A DNA stretch of 20,103 bases, from assembly GCA_003646305.1 (NCBI GenBank), contig QNFJ01000014.1, positions 1 to 20,103 on the forward strand, read 5' to 3'. Each line of letters begins with the position of its first letter. The first letter of the stretch is position 1. The translations under genes and the position numbers were made by a program. The notes below the pieces were generated by a model. The model saw only the letters and a list, made by a program, of their open reading frames with translations. It was not told the origin of the DNA and did no database searches. Source of the DNA: Gammaproteobacteria bacterium. GTDB lineage: Bacteria; Pseudomonadota; Gammaproteobacteria; Methylococcales; UBA2780. Positions 1 to 7,864 of the stretch are shown here, in pieces.

Positions 1-81
1 CATAATCGGGGCAATCTTCATGAAATTTGGACGAGCACCTACGACACAAACCAATACTGGCTTTTTGGAATTATCATTCAT
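1..81 (-). CDS. wecB: UDP-N-acetylglucosamine 2-epimerase (non-hydrolysing), 5' fragment
   Basis: Only the first 27 codons are inside the window; the gene continues past base 1. The translation begins MNDNSKKPVLVCVVGARPNF and continues with MKIAPIM. This is the characteristic N-terminal strand and loop of the WecB family (GTRPEAIKMAPV-like motif), which interconverts UDP-GlcNAc and UDP-ManNAc in the cytoplasm. An AGGA ribosome site sits about 8 nt before the ATG. It follows the secretion ATPase gene by 18 bp on the same strand and is probably the next cistron of the exopolysaccharide operon, where such an epimerase commonly follows the ATPase. It would supply an amino-sugar precursor. The family call rests on a short stretch, and other UDP-sugar epimerases of the same fold cannot be excluded. 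Confidence 0.8.
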   Translation of the reverse strand, partial: MNDNSKKPVLVCVVGARPNFMKIAPIM

Positions 82-99
82 TTTGAAATCCTAAATAAA

Positions 100-1161
100 C
101 TAATCCAGAAGATCTTCTTCTGCTTCTTCTCCCATCTCAAGATGTAAGAGAATCGCTTTTCGTAACAATGCGCGCTCTTTTTTAAGCGTCTTTTTCAAGG
201 CGTCGACTGTTGACTCTAGCTGGCCAACACGTCGGATTAGGTCATCATTATTCAATCTTTCCTGGACTGTAAGTTCTGGAGAAATTGAAGAAACTGTTGC
301 TTTGACCGACCCTAAAACAGCTCCCTTCGCACGACTTCCCTTGACTGGTGCAGCATCCTTATGCATTTCGCTAGTCACCGTTGTAGTTGCCGCCTTATCA
401 ATTTTATGTAGCTCTTCCAGAAACCCAAAAAGCATCAACCGGTCACATAATGTGTTGATTTTTCGTGGCGTCCCTTGAGTAAACCGAAAAATCTCTTTAA
501 ATGCCTCTGGTGTGAATTCAGGGTCTTTATTCCAGCCAACTGTTGACAGCCGGTGCTCGATATAGGCCTTCGTTTCATCAAATTCAAGTGGATTTAGATG
601 AAATGTTGCCGTAACCCGTTGCCTAACCTGCTCCATTGATGGCGAATTAATTGTCGCTCTAAACTCCTCCTGGCCGAGAAGGAAACTCTGAAATATAGCG
701 CGATTATCGTGCTCAAAATTAGAGAGCATCCTCAACTCTTCAAGAGACTGGAGCGGTAAGTTCTGAGCTTCATCAACAACCAGTAAAACACGCCGTCCTT
801 CTTTAGCTCGTGTTCTAAAAAAAGTCTCCAGATTCTTGAGTAGTGTCGCTTTGGAAATTTTCTCATGCGCCAACCCAAAGGAGGCCGAGATCAACCTTAA
901 AGTATCTTCCGCATCAATTTGAGTTGAAACCAGTTGCCCAGCAACAACTTCCCGGCTATCCAGCTCATTAAACAGAGCCTTAACCAGCATTGTTTTTCCA
1001 GTCCCTGGAGCGCCAGTGACAACGATAAAACCTTCTCCCTGCTCCAGGCCATAGCGCAAATAAGAAAGTGCACGCTTATGAACACCGCTATTAAAGAAAA
1101 ACTTAGGGTCTGGGCTAAGCTGAAAAGGTTTAGCTTTTAATTTATAAAATGAACTATACAT
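100..1161 (-). CDS. XrtA/PEP-CTERM locus-associated ExeA-like secretion ATPase
   Basis: This is a 353-residue AAA-type ATPase of the ExeA/GspA-like family found in exosortase A polysaccharide loci (TIGR03015-like). The start MYSSFYKLKAKPFQLSPDP is typical of the family. Walker A is GAPGTGKT (about 50-57), Walker B is LLVVDEAQNL (about 125-134), and a sensor-2-like arginine lies in TQGTPRKIN (about 228-236). The AAA region ends near residue 250. A variable linker follows, then a predicted coiled coil (about 305-340) and an acidic tail. No transmembrane segment is obvious, so it probably acts at the cytoplasmic face, powering or regulating export assembly; its exact substrate is unknown for the family. 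It starts 9 bp after the stop of the TIGR03016-like gene with only a weak ribosome site, which suggests translational coupling. Confidence 0.88.
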   Translation of the reverse strand: MYSSFYKLKAKPFQLSPDPKFFFNSGVHKRALSYLRYGLEQGEGFIVVTGAPGTGKTMLVKALFNELDSREVVAGQLVSTQIDAEDTLRLISASFGLAHEKISKATLLKNLETFFRTRAKEGRRVLLVVDEAQNLPLQSLEELRMLSNFEHDNRAIFQSFLLGQEEFRATINSPSMEQVRQRVTATFHLNPLEFDETKAYIEHRLSTVGWNKDPEFTPEAFKEIFRFTQGTPRKINTLCDRLMLFGFLEELHKIDKAATTTVTSEMHKDAAPVKGSRAKGAVLGSVKATVSSISPELTVQERLNNDDLIRRVGQLESTVDALKKTLKKERALLRKAILLHLEMGEEAEEDLLD

Positions 1162-1170
1162 AGTCTAACT

Positions 1171-2715
1171 TTAATTGAACTCAATGGTTATTCCGGCAGT
1201 TATGCGGTTCTCAACGTAATTACCTGCTAATCCATCAGAATCTTGTTCTGCACGTAATAGCTCTAAATTACCATTAACATCCTCTGTCATCCGTCTATTT
1301 AACCTCAAAGAAGCTGACGTAAATGTGCTTTCCGTCTTTGCCCTTTGCACGGTTGGTAGTAGGTTGTCACTATCCGTTTTTTGCCAGCTAAACCTTAGAA
1401 CCGAATTAGTCTTGCTAGTCAATCGCCAGTTCCATGAGGCATCCCAACCGAAAACATCTTCATTCTGCCCAGTTACCTGATAACTCCGCTTTTCCGTATA
1501 AGTACCCAAGTTAAAAGTGCTTTTTGCAGTTGCCCCGGTAAAAGACAGCTCTCCACGCTTACGGGTAAATACCTCATCTCTTGCAGTTGGGGTGAATTGT
1601 GGCGTGCCAGTTGGCAGGCCATCTTGTTCAAGTAAACTCTGCTGATAAGTTGTTGTATCCTCAAAGTACACTGCTCCAAGGTCTAAATTTTTGGCTCTAT
1701 GAGTAAACGCAGTCCGCCAAGTTTTACCTGTATTTGTCCCAACATCACTATCCCTAAGTGTTGTCAGCCAACTTGTCATAACAGAAGGCGTAAGATCAAC
1801 CGTCACAAATGAGTTGTTCTTCCCAACACCACCCTCAATTCTAACCTTAGCGTTTGGCTCCCAAGATGCACCAACGGTTGTGTAGCTACCATCATTATTG
1901 TCACTATTCGGTCCTGTATCGCCCCGAAAATCACTCCGATAGTTCCCTGCTTGAATAAAAGTGCTGAAGTCTGAATTTATCCTTAAGCGAACTTCTCCAT
2001 TAGTACTTCTATATTGGGTGTCATTACTTCTGTTGGAATCCCGCTTCTCTTCTACATTTGAATAATCTAAAGACCAAGTCACCTGAGACAAGCGATGACC
2101 ACTTCTCAGATCTATAATTTGCTGATGCACTTCCGAGTCTGATGCAACGCCACCATCAGAGCGCACAACATCATATTTGTAGCGTATTTCACCATCCATG
2201 TAGCCATTCATATGGGGTGTCAAGTAAGGACTGAATCCTGCTGTCCAAAATGTCTGCCGATTTCTTGAGCCAGAAATATTATCCGCAGACTGTGTTCCAG
2301 TTGAGACGATGCTCGTCTGGCCAACTGTGGCATCAGCATCGAGGAAAAAGAAGTTCTCCGTCAGCTCCGTCGTCGCATCAGCTTGCAACTGGTGATAAGT
2401 ACTGTTGTCTTCATCGCCAGCAGAGCGAAATACCTGCTGCAATTGATAATCCAAATCGACTTTAAAACGTCCTCCCACGCCCTTAACTGAAACTCCTGGG
2501 ATAATCTCGGTAACAAAAGCACTCTCTTCCGAACTGCTATCCAAATTGATATTGTCTGAATAGCTCTCTTTTAAAGAGAGCCTCGGATAAATATTATATT
2601 CTCCTGCTTGCGTTACAGCAGGAAGAAAGAAAGTAACTGCCATCGTACAAACAGTGGCACGGGCGCAAAAAACAACGCTTTCCTTAATGGAGTTTGGCTT
2701 CCAGCTACTCCGCAT
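1171..2715 (-). CDS. TIGR03016-like PEP-CTERM system-associated outer membrane protein
   Basis: A protein of about 514 residues. The reading frame is open further upstream to an ATG at 2748, but I prefer the ATG at 2713-2715. It overlaps the tyrosine kinase stop by 11 bp, and the start MRSSWKPNSIKES leads directly into a hydrophobic signal peptide (ATVCTMAVTFFLPAVTQA, then GEYNI). The mature protein has many alternating polar and aromatic strands (for example YKYDVVRSDGG, TWSLDYSNVEEKRDS, NSVLRFSWQKTDSD) and ends GITIEFN, as expected for an outer-membrane beta barrel. The N-terminal LSLKESYSDNINLD matches the opening of the XrtA-locus outer-membrane family. The likely role is outer-membrane passage or anchoring of the exopolysaccharide; no biochemical function is established for the family as far as I know. 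No catalytic motifs were seen. Confidence 0.8.
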   Translation of the reverse strand: MRSSWKPNSIKESVVFCARATVCTMAVTFFLPAVTQAGEYNIYPRLSLKESYSDNINLDSSSEESAFVTEIIPGVSVKGVGGRFKVDLDYQLQQVFRSAGDEDNSTYHQLQADATTELTENFFFLDADATVGQTSIVSTGTQSADNISGSRNRQTFWTAGFSPYLTPHMNGYMDGEIRYKYDVVRSDGGVASDSEVHQQIIDLRSGHRLSQVTWSLDYSNVEEKRDSNRSNDTQYRSTNGEVRLRINSDFSTFIQAGNYRSDFRGDTGPNSDNNDGSYTTVGASWEPNAKVRIEGGVGKNNSFVTVDLTPSVMTSWLTTLRDSDVGTNTGKTWRTAFTHRAKNLDLGAVYFEDTTTYQQSLLEQDGLPTGTPQFTPTARDEVFTRKRGELSFTGATAKSTFNLGTYTEKRSYQVTGQNEDVFGWDASWNWRLTSKTNSVLRFSWQKTDSDNLLPTVQRAKTESTFTSASLRLNRRMTEDVNGNLELLRAEQDSDGLAGNYVENRITAGITIEFN

Positions 2716-3670
2716 AATTTCCGTACCCATAGTAGTAGCCCATCCCAAATCCTTTTCTGGATTTGTTTAACACGCAACCAACCACCTCGCATGAAGAAAG
2801 TTTTTCCACCGCCTCGTTTATAATGTGTTGTGGTGTCTTGTCTGATTCGACAACCATAACCACCTGTCCGACCAAGCTCGCCAGTACCGCGCCCTGTGTC
2901 GCAGCCAATAATGGCGGCGAATCAATGATGATTACCCTATCTTTATAACGACTCGAGATTTCTGAGATTAATTTTTTCATTGCACTACTGGCCAAAATCT
3001 CAGTAGACTGCTCGTGAAGTTTCCCTGCTGGCATAATCGATAGGTTGGGAATGTCTGTACGCAACACAACATCCTGAAAACTGACTTCCCCTTCAATCAG
3101 ATCAATCAACCCCTTTTTACTCTCGATCCCAAACAGTTTCGATATCGAAGGCTTTGCAACGTCACCATCTATTAACATGACGGTTTTATCTCTCTCTGTT
3201 GCGATACTCAAAGCCAGATTTGCCGCCGTGTATGTTTTACCTTCGCCTGGAAGGCTGCTCGTAACCAAAACCAGATTCGCACGCTCAATCCCATTCGAAT
3301 CCTGCCCCTCCACATTATCCAAAATTGGCCGCTTAACAATTCTATACTCTTCCGCGAGTTGACTTTGACTAACCTCTGGCACCAACATTCCCTTATCTTT
3401 CAAGTGTGCCAGATTAACTTTTAGGTCGGCTTTTAACGATCTTTGCCTTGATGATTTCTTTTCCTCGCCCGCAACTTTGTCTTTGCCAGCAATGGTATTA
3501 ACAACAACTTCTGGCTCTTTCTCCAAGGGAACAGAATTATTCTCACGTGCAATTAAGTCCTCCGCAACCGACTTAAAACCTTGATCTTGTTCAGCTATTT
3601 TCTCGTCAGCTTGTGCGATCTCTTCACTTTTTCCAGCCTTCTTCTCGAGGGCTTTTTCAATTATATTCAT
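2705..3670 (-). CDS. XrtA-associated tyrosine autokinase (BY-kinase, cytoplasmic CpsD/Wzc-like domain)
   Basis: This 321-residue protein is the separate cytoplasmic kinase partner of the chain-length protein encoded just upstream. The first ~100 residues are charged and linker-like. The ATPase region has Walker A LPGEGKT (about 140-146), Walker A' VMLIDGDVAKP (about 164-174) and Walker B VIIIDSPP (about 246-253). This is the diagnostic set for bacterial BY-kinases. The C-terminus GYYYGYGNYAE carries five tyrosines, the usual autophosphorylation cluster. The EEYRIVKRPIL segment (about 107-117) matches the conserved region before the kinase core. BY-kinases cycle between phosphorylated and unphosphorylated states to control polymer length and export. 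The gene starts 19 bp after the chain-length gene, and its end overlaps the next start, so the three are probably co-translated. Confidence 0.9.
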   Translation of the reverse strand: MNIIEKALEKKAGKSEEIAQADEKIAEQDQGFKSVAEDLIARENNSVPLEKEPEVVVNTIAGKDKVAGEEKKSSRQRSLKADLKVNLAHLKDKGMLVPEVSQSQLAEEYRIVKRPILDNVEGQDSNGIERANLVLVTSSLPGEGKTYTAANLALSIATERDKTVMLIDGDVAKPSISKLFGIESKKGLIDLIEGEVSFQDVVLRTDIPNLSIMPAGKLHEQSTEILASSAMKKLISEISSRYKDRVIIIDSPPLLAATQGAVLASLVGQVVMVVESDKTPQHIINEAVEKLSSCEVVGCVLNKSRKGFGMGYYYGYGNYAE

Positions 3671-3689
3671 AGAATTACACTCAAATCCT

Positions 3690-5240
3690 TTAAATTGAGC
3701 TGAGGTTTAGCCCCATCACCTCAAGTGTCAGTACGGCACCAAACGCAACTATTAGAGAAGCGGAAACCAAACTAAATTTCCATAATCGACTACGCCTCTC
3801 TTCCACCAAGCTAGGTACCCAATTCATTGAAACGCTCCCCAATAAAGGCAAGCCTGTCACATCCCTGACTTTCTGAGCTGAAGTGAATACAGGACGAATA
3901 AGAGACAGCAATAAAGCAAGCCCCAAACCAACGACCAATCCACCCACAAAGACTCCACTCGACAGTAGTAAGCGGTTTGGTGCCGATGGTTTTGTTGGCA
4001 CTTGAGGGGGATCCACAATCCTAAACTTTACAGAATCGGTATTTTGCTCAACACTTTCTGAAAGCTGTGCTGTTTCACGACGTTTTAGTAGCGTCTCATA
4101 ATTACTCTTGATGATGCCGTAGTCACGGTTCAAACCTTTTAGTTTTGTCTCCACTTCAAGGCTGTTACCCATCATTTGCTTAGTATCTTCAATCCTTTTT
4201 TTGAGCGTTTTCACTCGCCCTCTTAAAGAGGCAACGTTCGCATCAGCTTCTCCTAACGCAATCTTCATCTGCTGAAAAACTGGGTTTGTCTGGCCGCTCC
4301 CCCCATAAAAATCTTCTTCCTCATCCTCACCAAACTCAGGCTCTTCCTCTTTTTGCTTTTCGAGATCAACAATTGTCTGTCTCAGAATCCTTACTTCAGG
4401 GTGTCGGTCTGTATATTTGAGCAACAGGCTATCTATCTGTGCCTGAAGCGACTGGATTCTTGCATCCAGTGGGCTCGATGCAATTCCGCCACCGAAATCC
4501 TCAAACATGGGCTCTTCGTCTTCTAGTTGGCGCTTTAATTCGTTACGCCGATTGGTTGCTTCATCTATCGCTAGCTTAGCCTCTTCCAATTGACGAGCAT
4601 AAGACTGTAACAGCTCATAATGACTTCCACCTTGCCCTGGCAATGCACCATAGTTCTCTCGCTTAAACTGCTCACGTGCCTTTTCGGCTGCAAGTAACCG
4701 ATTCTCATATTCCTTAACCTGTTGACCGATAAACCGTTGAGCGGTATCCGAATCTTTTCGGCCTTCACCCAGTGTTTCTTCTATAAAAATAGTTAATAGT
4801 GCCTGAACGAGACGCTTAGCTAATTTTGGGTCTTGGTTTTGTGCCGAGATTGTGAATAGATCAAGTTGACGTGCGCTTGAAATTGTCAGCATACCTTTGA
4901 GGCTAGCCACCAAAGCCTGCATTTCTTTTTCGTCTTTAGCATTCAAATCCAGATCTGTCATGCGAGCCACTTTCTCAAGATTAGGCCGGCTAAACAGCAG
5001 CTTTGACATTAACCGGACTTGACTACTGACATTCGGTTGAATAGCTAACCCACTCAATAACGGCCTCAAAACAGTCCGCGTATCCACATGAATCCTTGCC
5101 GATGATTGAAACTTATCTGGCATTTGAGAGACAACGACCCAGCCTGCCAAACAGACAACCCAAGCCGTAATAATGGCAACCCACTTAAATCTTGAAGCAC
5201 CCCTTGCATGTGCAAGAACTTCATTGATAACTTCATGCAT
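3690..5240 (-). CDS. XrtA-system Wzz/GumC-like polysaccharide chain-length determinant
   Basis: A 516-residue inner-membrane polysaccharide co-polymerase (TIGR03007-like). It has an N-terminal transmembrane helix (about 20-38), the Wzz signature SSARIHVDTRTVLRPLLSGL (about 46-65), a long periplasmic helical region with strong coiled-coil character (about 170-240 and 320-390), the PxxP-type segment VDPPQVPTKPSAPNR before a second transmembrane helix (LLLSSGVFVGGLVVGLGLAL), and a third hydrophobic segment at the C-terminus (FSLVSASLIVAFGAVLTLEV). It lacks the kinase domain, which is encoded by the next gene, as is usual in this locus. AAGGA lies 9 nt before the ATG. An acidic run (EEEPEFGEDEEEDFYGG, about 300-316) in the periplasmic part is noteworthy. 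The predicted role is to set the modal length of the exopolysaccharide and couple polymerisation to the export lipoprotein. Confidence 0.9.
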   Translation of the reverse strand: MHEVINEVLAHARGASRFKWVAIITAWVVCLAGWVVVSQMPDKFQSSARIHVDTRTVLRPLLSGLAIQPNVSSQVRLMSKLLFSRPNLEKVARMTDLDLNAKDEKEMQALVASLKGMLTISSARQLDLFTISAQNQDPKLAKRLVQALLTIFIEETLGEGRKDSDTAQRFIGQQVKEYENRLLAAEKAREQFKRENYGALPGQGGSHYELLQSYARQLEEAKLAIDEATNRRNELKRQLEDEEPMFEDFGGGIASSPLDARIQSLQAQIDSLLLKYTDRHPEVRILRQTIVDLEKQKEEEPEFGEDEEEDFYGGSGQTNPVFQQMKIALGEADANVASLRGRVKTLKKRIEDTKQMMGNSLEVETKLKGLNRDYGIIKSNYETLLKRRETAQLSESVEQNTDSVKFRIVDPPQVPTKPSAPNRLLLSSGVFVGGLVVGLGLALLLSLIRPVFTSAQKVRDVTGLPLLGSVSMNWVPSLVEERRSRLWKFSLVSASLIVAFGAVLTLEVMGLNLSSI

Positions 5241-5266
5241 GAACGAGAATCCTTTTCTTGCTTAGC

Positions 5267-5907
5267 TTAGAAATATGCTTCTGGTATAAAGAGGATGTCA
5301 CCGGGCATGATGTCAACATTTGCCGTAATATCACCATCCTCAATAAGGTCTTCTACCCTAATACCGAACTGGTTCATCTCTCCATCAATAACACGAATAA
5401 GGCTTGCTCGGTTGCCATCTGCAAAATGCGTCAATCCACCGACAGCAATCATCAAGTCAAGAAGTGTCATCTCCTCTTTGTACGGAATGGCCATCGGTCT
5501 CACCTCACCCTCGTCCCCACTACCAATTTCACCAACCACACGAACTTGTTCACTATAAGGCCCCACAAAGCCACTAACAATATTGTTACCAACGGGTTAC
5601 GCACGTATTTAGATAGCTCTTTTTCAACATCTCTGGCGAGCTCATACGGTGTTTTCCCACTGGCAGGCAACTCCTCAACCAAAGGCGCTGTAATTTTGCC
5701 ATCGGGCCGCACGACCACTGATTGCGTCACTTCAGGGTTCCCCCAGACAAACATCTGGACACTGTCACCAGGACCAATAATGTAAGTATAGTCCTCCGGC
5801 ACATCGGCTTCAGGAGGAAGCGGAGGATAAGAGACTGCACACCCTGAGACCACCACAGCCATCAATAGACCTAAAATGCTGCCTAACCATTTAGCAAAAA
5901 CGTTCAT
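5267..5907 (-). pseudogene. Wza-like polysaccharide export lipoprotein, interrupted by a -1 frameshift
   Basis: Two overlapping minus-strand frames together give one polysaccharide export protein. The first (from 5907) has a lipoprotein signal peptide with lipobox VSGC (Cys about 23) and the Poly_export domain (YIIGPGDSVQMFVWGNPEV, RPDGKITAPL, SKYVRNPLVT). It then runs into unrelated sequence (LWGLIVNKFVWLVK) and stops near 5500. The second frame resumes VSGFVGPYSEQVRVVGEI and carries the SLBB region to MPGDILFIPEAYF. The switch falls at 5579-5585. Inserting one base there gives 214 codons and a sensible VTI-x-VSGFVGPYSEQ join, so one base seems to be missing. The start could be GTG 5910 or ATG 5907, both behind GGGAG at 5918-5922. 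The gene would be first in the exopolysaccharide operon and form the outer-membrane exit. It may be a true mutation or a sequencing error. Confidence 0.85.
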
Positions 5908-6059
5908 CACAAAACCACTCCCTTTATCTCAACAAAATGCAATCGCAGTATTAGCGACCAGACCGATCAAATATAACATAATATCTGACGCCTCTTCTCA
6001 CCAGCCTTAAAAATTTTCCTGAAGTATAGTAAATAATTAATTAAAAGCCATTACCCATA

Positions 6060-7223
6060 TTATCCCCCAACAAATTGCTCAATTTTATCGAGTCCTTTAG
6101 CCAGATTTTCTTTCTCCGTCGTATAGGCAAATCGAATGTGTGTTGCCTGCCCAACCACTCCAAAATCACGACCAGGAGTCACTGCCACACCCTCTTCCTC
6201 AAGAAGACTCATGCAGAATTGATAAGAGTCTTTTGTAAAACGACTGCAATCTGCATAAATATAGAACGCCCCCTCAGGTAAAATAGGCACTGAAAAACCG
6301 ATTTCTATTAGCCTTCTATAGAGGAAATCCCTTCTTTTCATAAAAATTTCTTTTCGCCGTTCAATCTCTAGAGTCGTTTCTGGGTCGAAAGCGGCTAATG
6401 CTGCCTGCTGTGAATGCGTTGCTGCTGCGATAAAAATATTTTGTGATATTTTCTCAGAGGCCTCAATAAACGCCTCTGGCACAACAGCCCACCCTAGTCG
6501 CCAACCGGTCATTCCGAACTGCTTTGAAAAGCTATTAATGACGAAGAGCTCATCATCCAGCTCCAGAGCAGATACAGCGGGCTTTTCATAAATTAACCCA
6601 TGATAAATTTCATCTGAAATCAAAAAACCATGTCGCTTTTTAACGGCTTGCAATAACCTCTCTAGCTTGGCTTGAGAAATCACCGTACCCGTGGGGTTAG
6701 ATGGTGATGAGATTAAAACCCCGCAAGTACGCTCTCCCCAATTTTGTTCAACTAAATCGGCATCCAGGTGATAATGAGACTGCGCACCAACAGGGATCAA
6801 GCGACTTTTCCCATTGAGTAACTGGATAAAATTTCGGTTACAGGGGTAACCAGGATCTGCTAGCAGCACCTCATCACCCGAATCAAGCAAGGCAGCCAGA
6901 ACAAGCAGCAGCGCCCCCGATGCACCGGGTGTTATGAAAACACGAGATGGTGAGATTTTAACCGCATGCCGCGACATATAGTAACCGGCAATTTTTTCAC
7001 GCAGAGCCGGCAGACCTGCCGCTGGCGTATAATGCACATGCCCCCTCTTCAGAAAATCAATCCCAGCCGAGATGATTGCCTTTGGTGTCGGAAAATCTGG
7101 CTCTCCCACCTCCATATGGATGATTTCTCGACCTTGCGCCTCAAGCTCACGTGCTCGGCATAATAATTCCATTACATAAAAAGGGGATATACCCGCCGTA
7201 CGTTTAGCTATTTTCATTTCCAT
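6060..7223 (-). CDS. PLP-dependent class I/II aminotransferase
   Basis: A 387-residue fold-type I aminotransferase of the aspartate/alanine aminotransferase-like family, cytoplasmic. Signature elements are MEVGEPDFPTP (about 37-47), the substrate and cofactor loop HYTPAAGLPALREKIA, SSPSNPTGT with the PLP-contacting Asn (about 176), SDEIYHGL with the PLP N1-binding Asp (about 204), and NSFSKQFGMTGWRLGW with the Schiff-base Lys (about 234). The C-terminal IRFAYT (about 368) carries the carboxylate-binding Arg. The substrate cannot be decided from sequence; aspartate, alanine or aromatic donors are all possible. An alternative start two codons in (MKIAKRT) has GGA close before it and is equally plausible. 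It is divergent from dksA, with no functional link to its neighbours evident. Confidence 0.88.
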   Translation of the reverse strand: MEMKIAKRTAGISPFYVMELLCRARELEAQGREIIHMEVGEPDFPTPKAIISAGIDFLKRGHVHYTPAAGLPALREKIAGYYMSRHAVKISPSRVFITPGASGALLLVLAALLDSGDEVLLADPGYPCNRNFIQLLNGKSRLIPVGAQSHYHLDADLVEQNWGERTCGVLISSPSNPTGTVISQAKLERLLQAVKKRHGFLISDEIYHGLIYEKPAVSALELDDELFVINSFSKQFGMTGWRLGWAVVPEAFIEASEKISQNIFIAAATHSQQAALAAFDPETTLEIERRKEIFMKRRDFLYRRLIEIGFSVPILPEGAFYIYADCSRFTKDSYQFCMSLLEEEGVAVTPGRDFGVVGQATHIRFAYTTEKENLAKGLDKIEQFVGG

Positions 7224-7276
7224 TTCTTTAATTTAAATATCAAGCAGGCACACCGCCCCAAACGCCCTGTTTACCC

Positions 7277-7303
7277 ACTATACTAGTTAAAAATGTCCGC
7301 CAA
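7277..7303 (-). promoter_or_regulatory. weak promoter candidate for the aminotransferase gene
   Basis: On the minus strand TTGGCG (7303-7298) and TATAGT (7282-7277) are separated by 15 bp, shorter than the ideal 17. The distance to the start codon is about 55 bp, with a G-rich leader. It is the only recognisable pair on this strand between the two divergent genes. Confidence 0.25.
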
Positions 7304-7340
7304 AGAGGCTATTTAAACGAATCATAACTAACCGAAAAAT

Positions 7341-7369
7341 TTGCAGATCTATTTGGCATTTGTTATAGA
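7341..7369 (+). promoter_or_regulatory. dksA promoter candidate with GC-rich discriminator
   Basis: TTGCAG (7341-7346) and TATAGA (7364-7369) are separated by 17 bp. The bases just after the -10, TGCGCCCTC, form a GC-rich discriminator, a known hallmark of promoters repressed by ppGpp with DksA. E. coli dksA is known to be autoregulated, so this fits; here it is inferred only. The predicted transcript starts about 36 bp before the ATG. Confidence 0.5.
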
Positions 7370-7412
7370 TGCGCCCTCAAAATTTTATCATGAAGTTCAG
7401 GAGTCCAAAAAA

Positions 7413-7853
7413 ATGGCTACCGCAAAAAAAACAAATCAGGATTCTTCACCTTTCAGTTTCACGCCTTATAAGGCAAAAAAAGGCGAAGAATATATGAATG
7501 ACCCTCAAAAAGAGCACTTCAGGAAGATTCTCCTAAACTGGAAGAGCGAGCTGATGCAGGAAGTTGACCGAACGGTTAGCCATATGCGAGATGATGCCGC
7601 AAACTTCCCCGATCCGACTGACCGTGCGACACAGGAATCTGAGTTCAGCCTGGGATTACGTACCCGTGACCGTGAACGCAAGCTCATTCGTAAAATTGAC
7701 GAGTCGCTCGACAATCTTGATAGTGATGACTACGGTTACTGCGACACCTGCGGCGTTGATATTGGCGTGCAACGTCTTGAGGCTCGACCCACAGCAACGC
7801 TCTGCATCGACTGCAAAACACTCGATGAAATTCGCGAGAAGCAAACTAGCTAA
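7413..7853 (+). CDS. dksA: RNA polymerase-binding transcription factor DksA
   Basis: A 146-residue protein that binds the RNA polymerase secondary channel and works with ppGpp in the stringent response. The frame is open from 7341, but the ATG at 7413 has AGGAG (7399-7403) at 9-nt spacing and gives the normal family length (E. coli 151 residues). The core matches closely: YKAKKGEEYMNDPQKEHFRK, the coiled coil containing DRTVSHMRDDAANFPDPTDRA with the tip acidic residues (Asp 67, Asp 70) and Ala 72, and RDRERKLIRKIDESL. The zinc finger has four cysteines (about 110, 113, 131, 134) in YCDTCG and CIDCKTL. It is followed 11 bp later by gluQ, the conserved gammaproteobacterial dksA-gluQ operon. 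Confidence 0.97.
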   Translation: MATAKKTNQDSSPFSFTPYKAKKGEEYMNDPQKEHFRKILLNWKSELMQEVDRTVSHMRDDAANFPDPTDRATQESEFSLGLRTRDRERKLIRKIDESLDNLDSDDYGYCDTCGVDIGVQRLEARPTATLCIDCKTLDEIREKQTS

Positions 7854-7864
7854 GCGCCCACTTT

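Noticed and set aside
1159..1172. GTTAGACT just before the ATPase gene as another CrbR site
   Set aside because: Only one half-site is present with no palindrome, and it lies between tightly packed operon genes.
2716..2748. Upstream start of the TIGR03016-like protein at 2748
   Set aside because: It would place 11 extra residues before the signal peptide and deepen the overlap with the kinase gene to 44 bp.
5267..5566. A separate 99-residue protein starting at GTG 5566
   Set aside because: Its first residues continue an SLBB-type export domain and match the missing half of the upstream frame, so it is the tail of the frameshifted lipoprotein gene.
5575..5590. Programmed ribosomal frameshifting in the export gene
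   Set aside because: There is no slippery heptamer or clear stimulatory element at the switch; a missing base explains it more simply.
5258..5785. A 175-residue plus-strand frame opposite the export gene
   Set aside because: It is antisense to a conserved coding region, with low-complexity composition and no recognisable motif.
7341..7412. N-terminal extension of DksA from 7341
   Set aside because: The extension overlaps the promoter candidate, lacks a ribosome site, and makes the protein longer than the family; AGGAG before 7413 decides the start.
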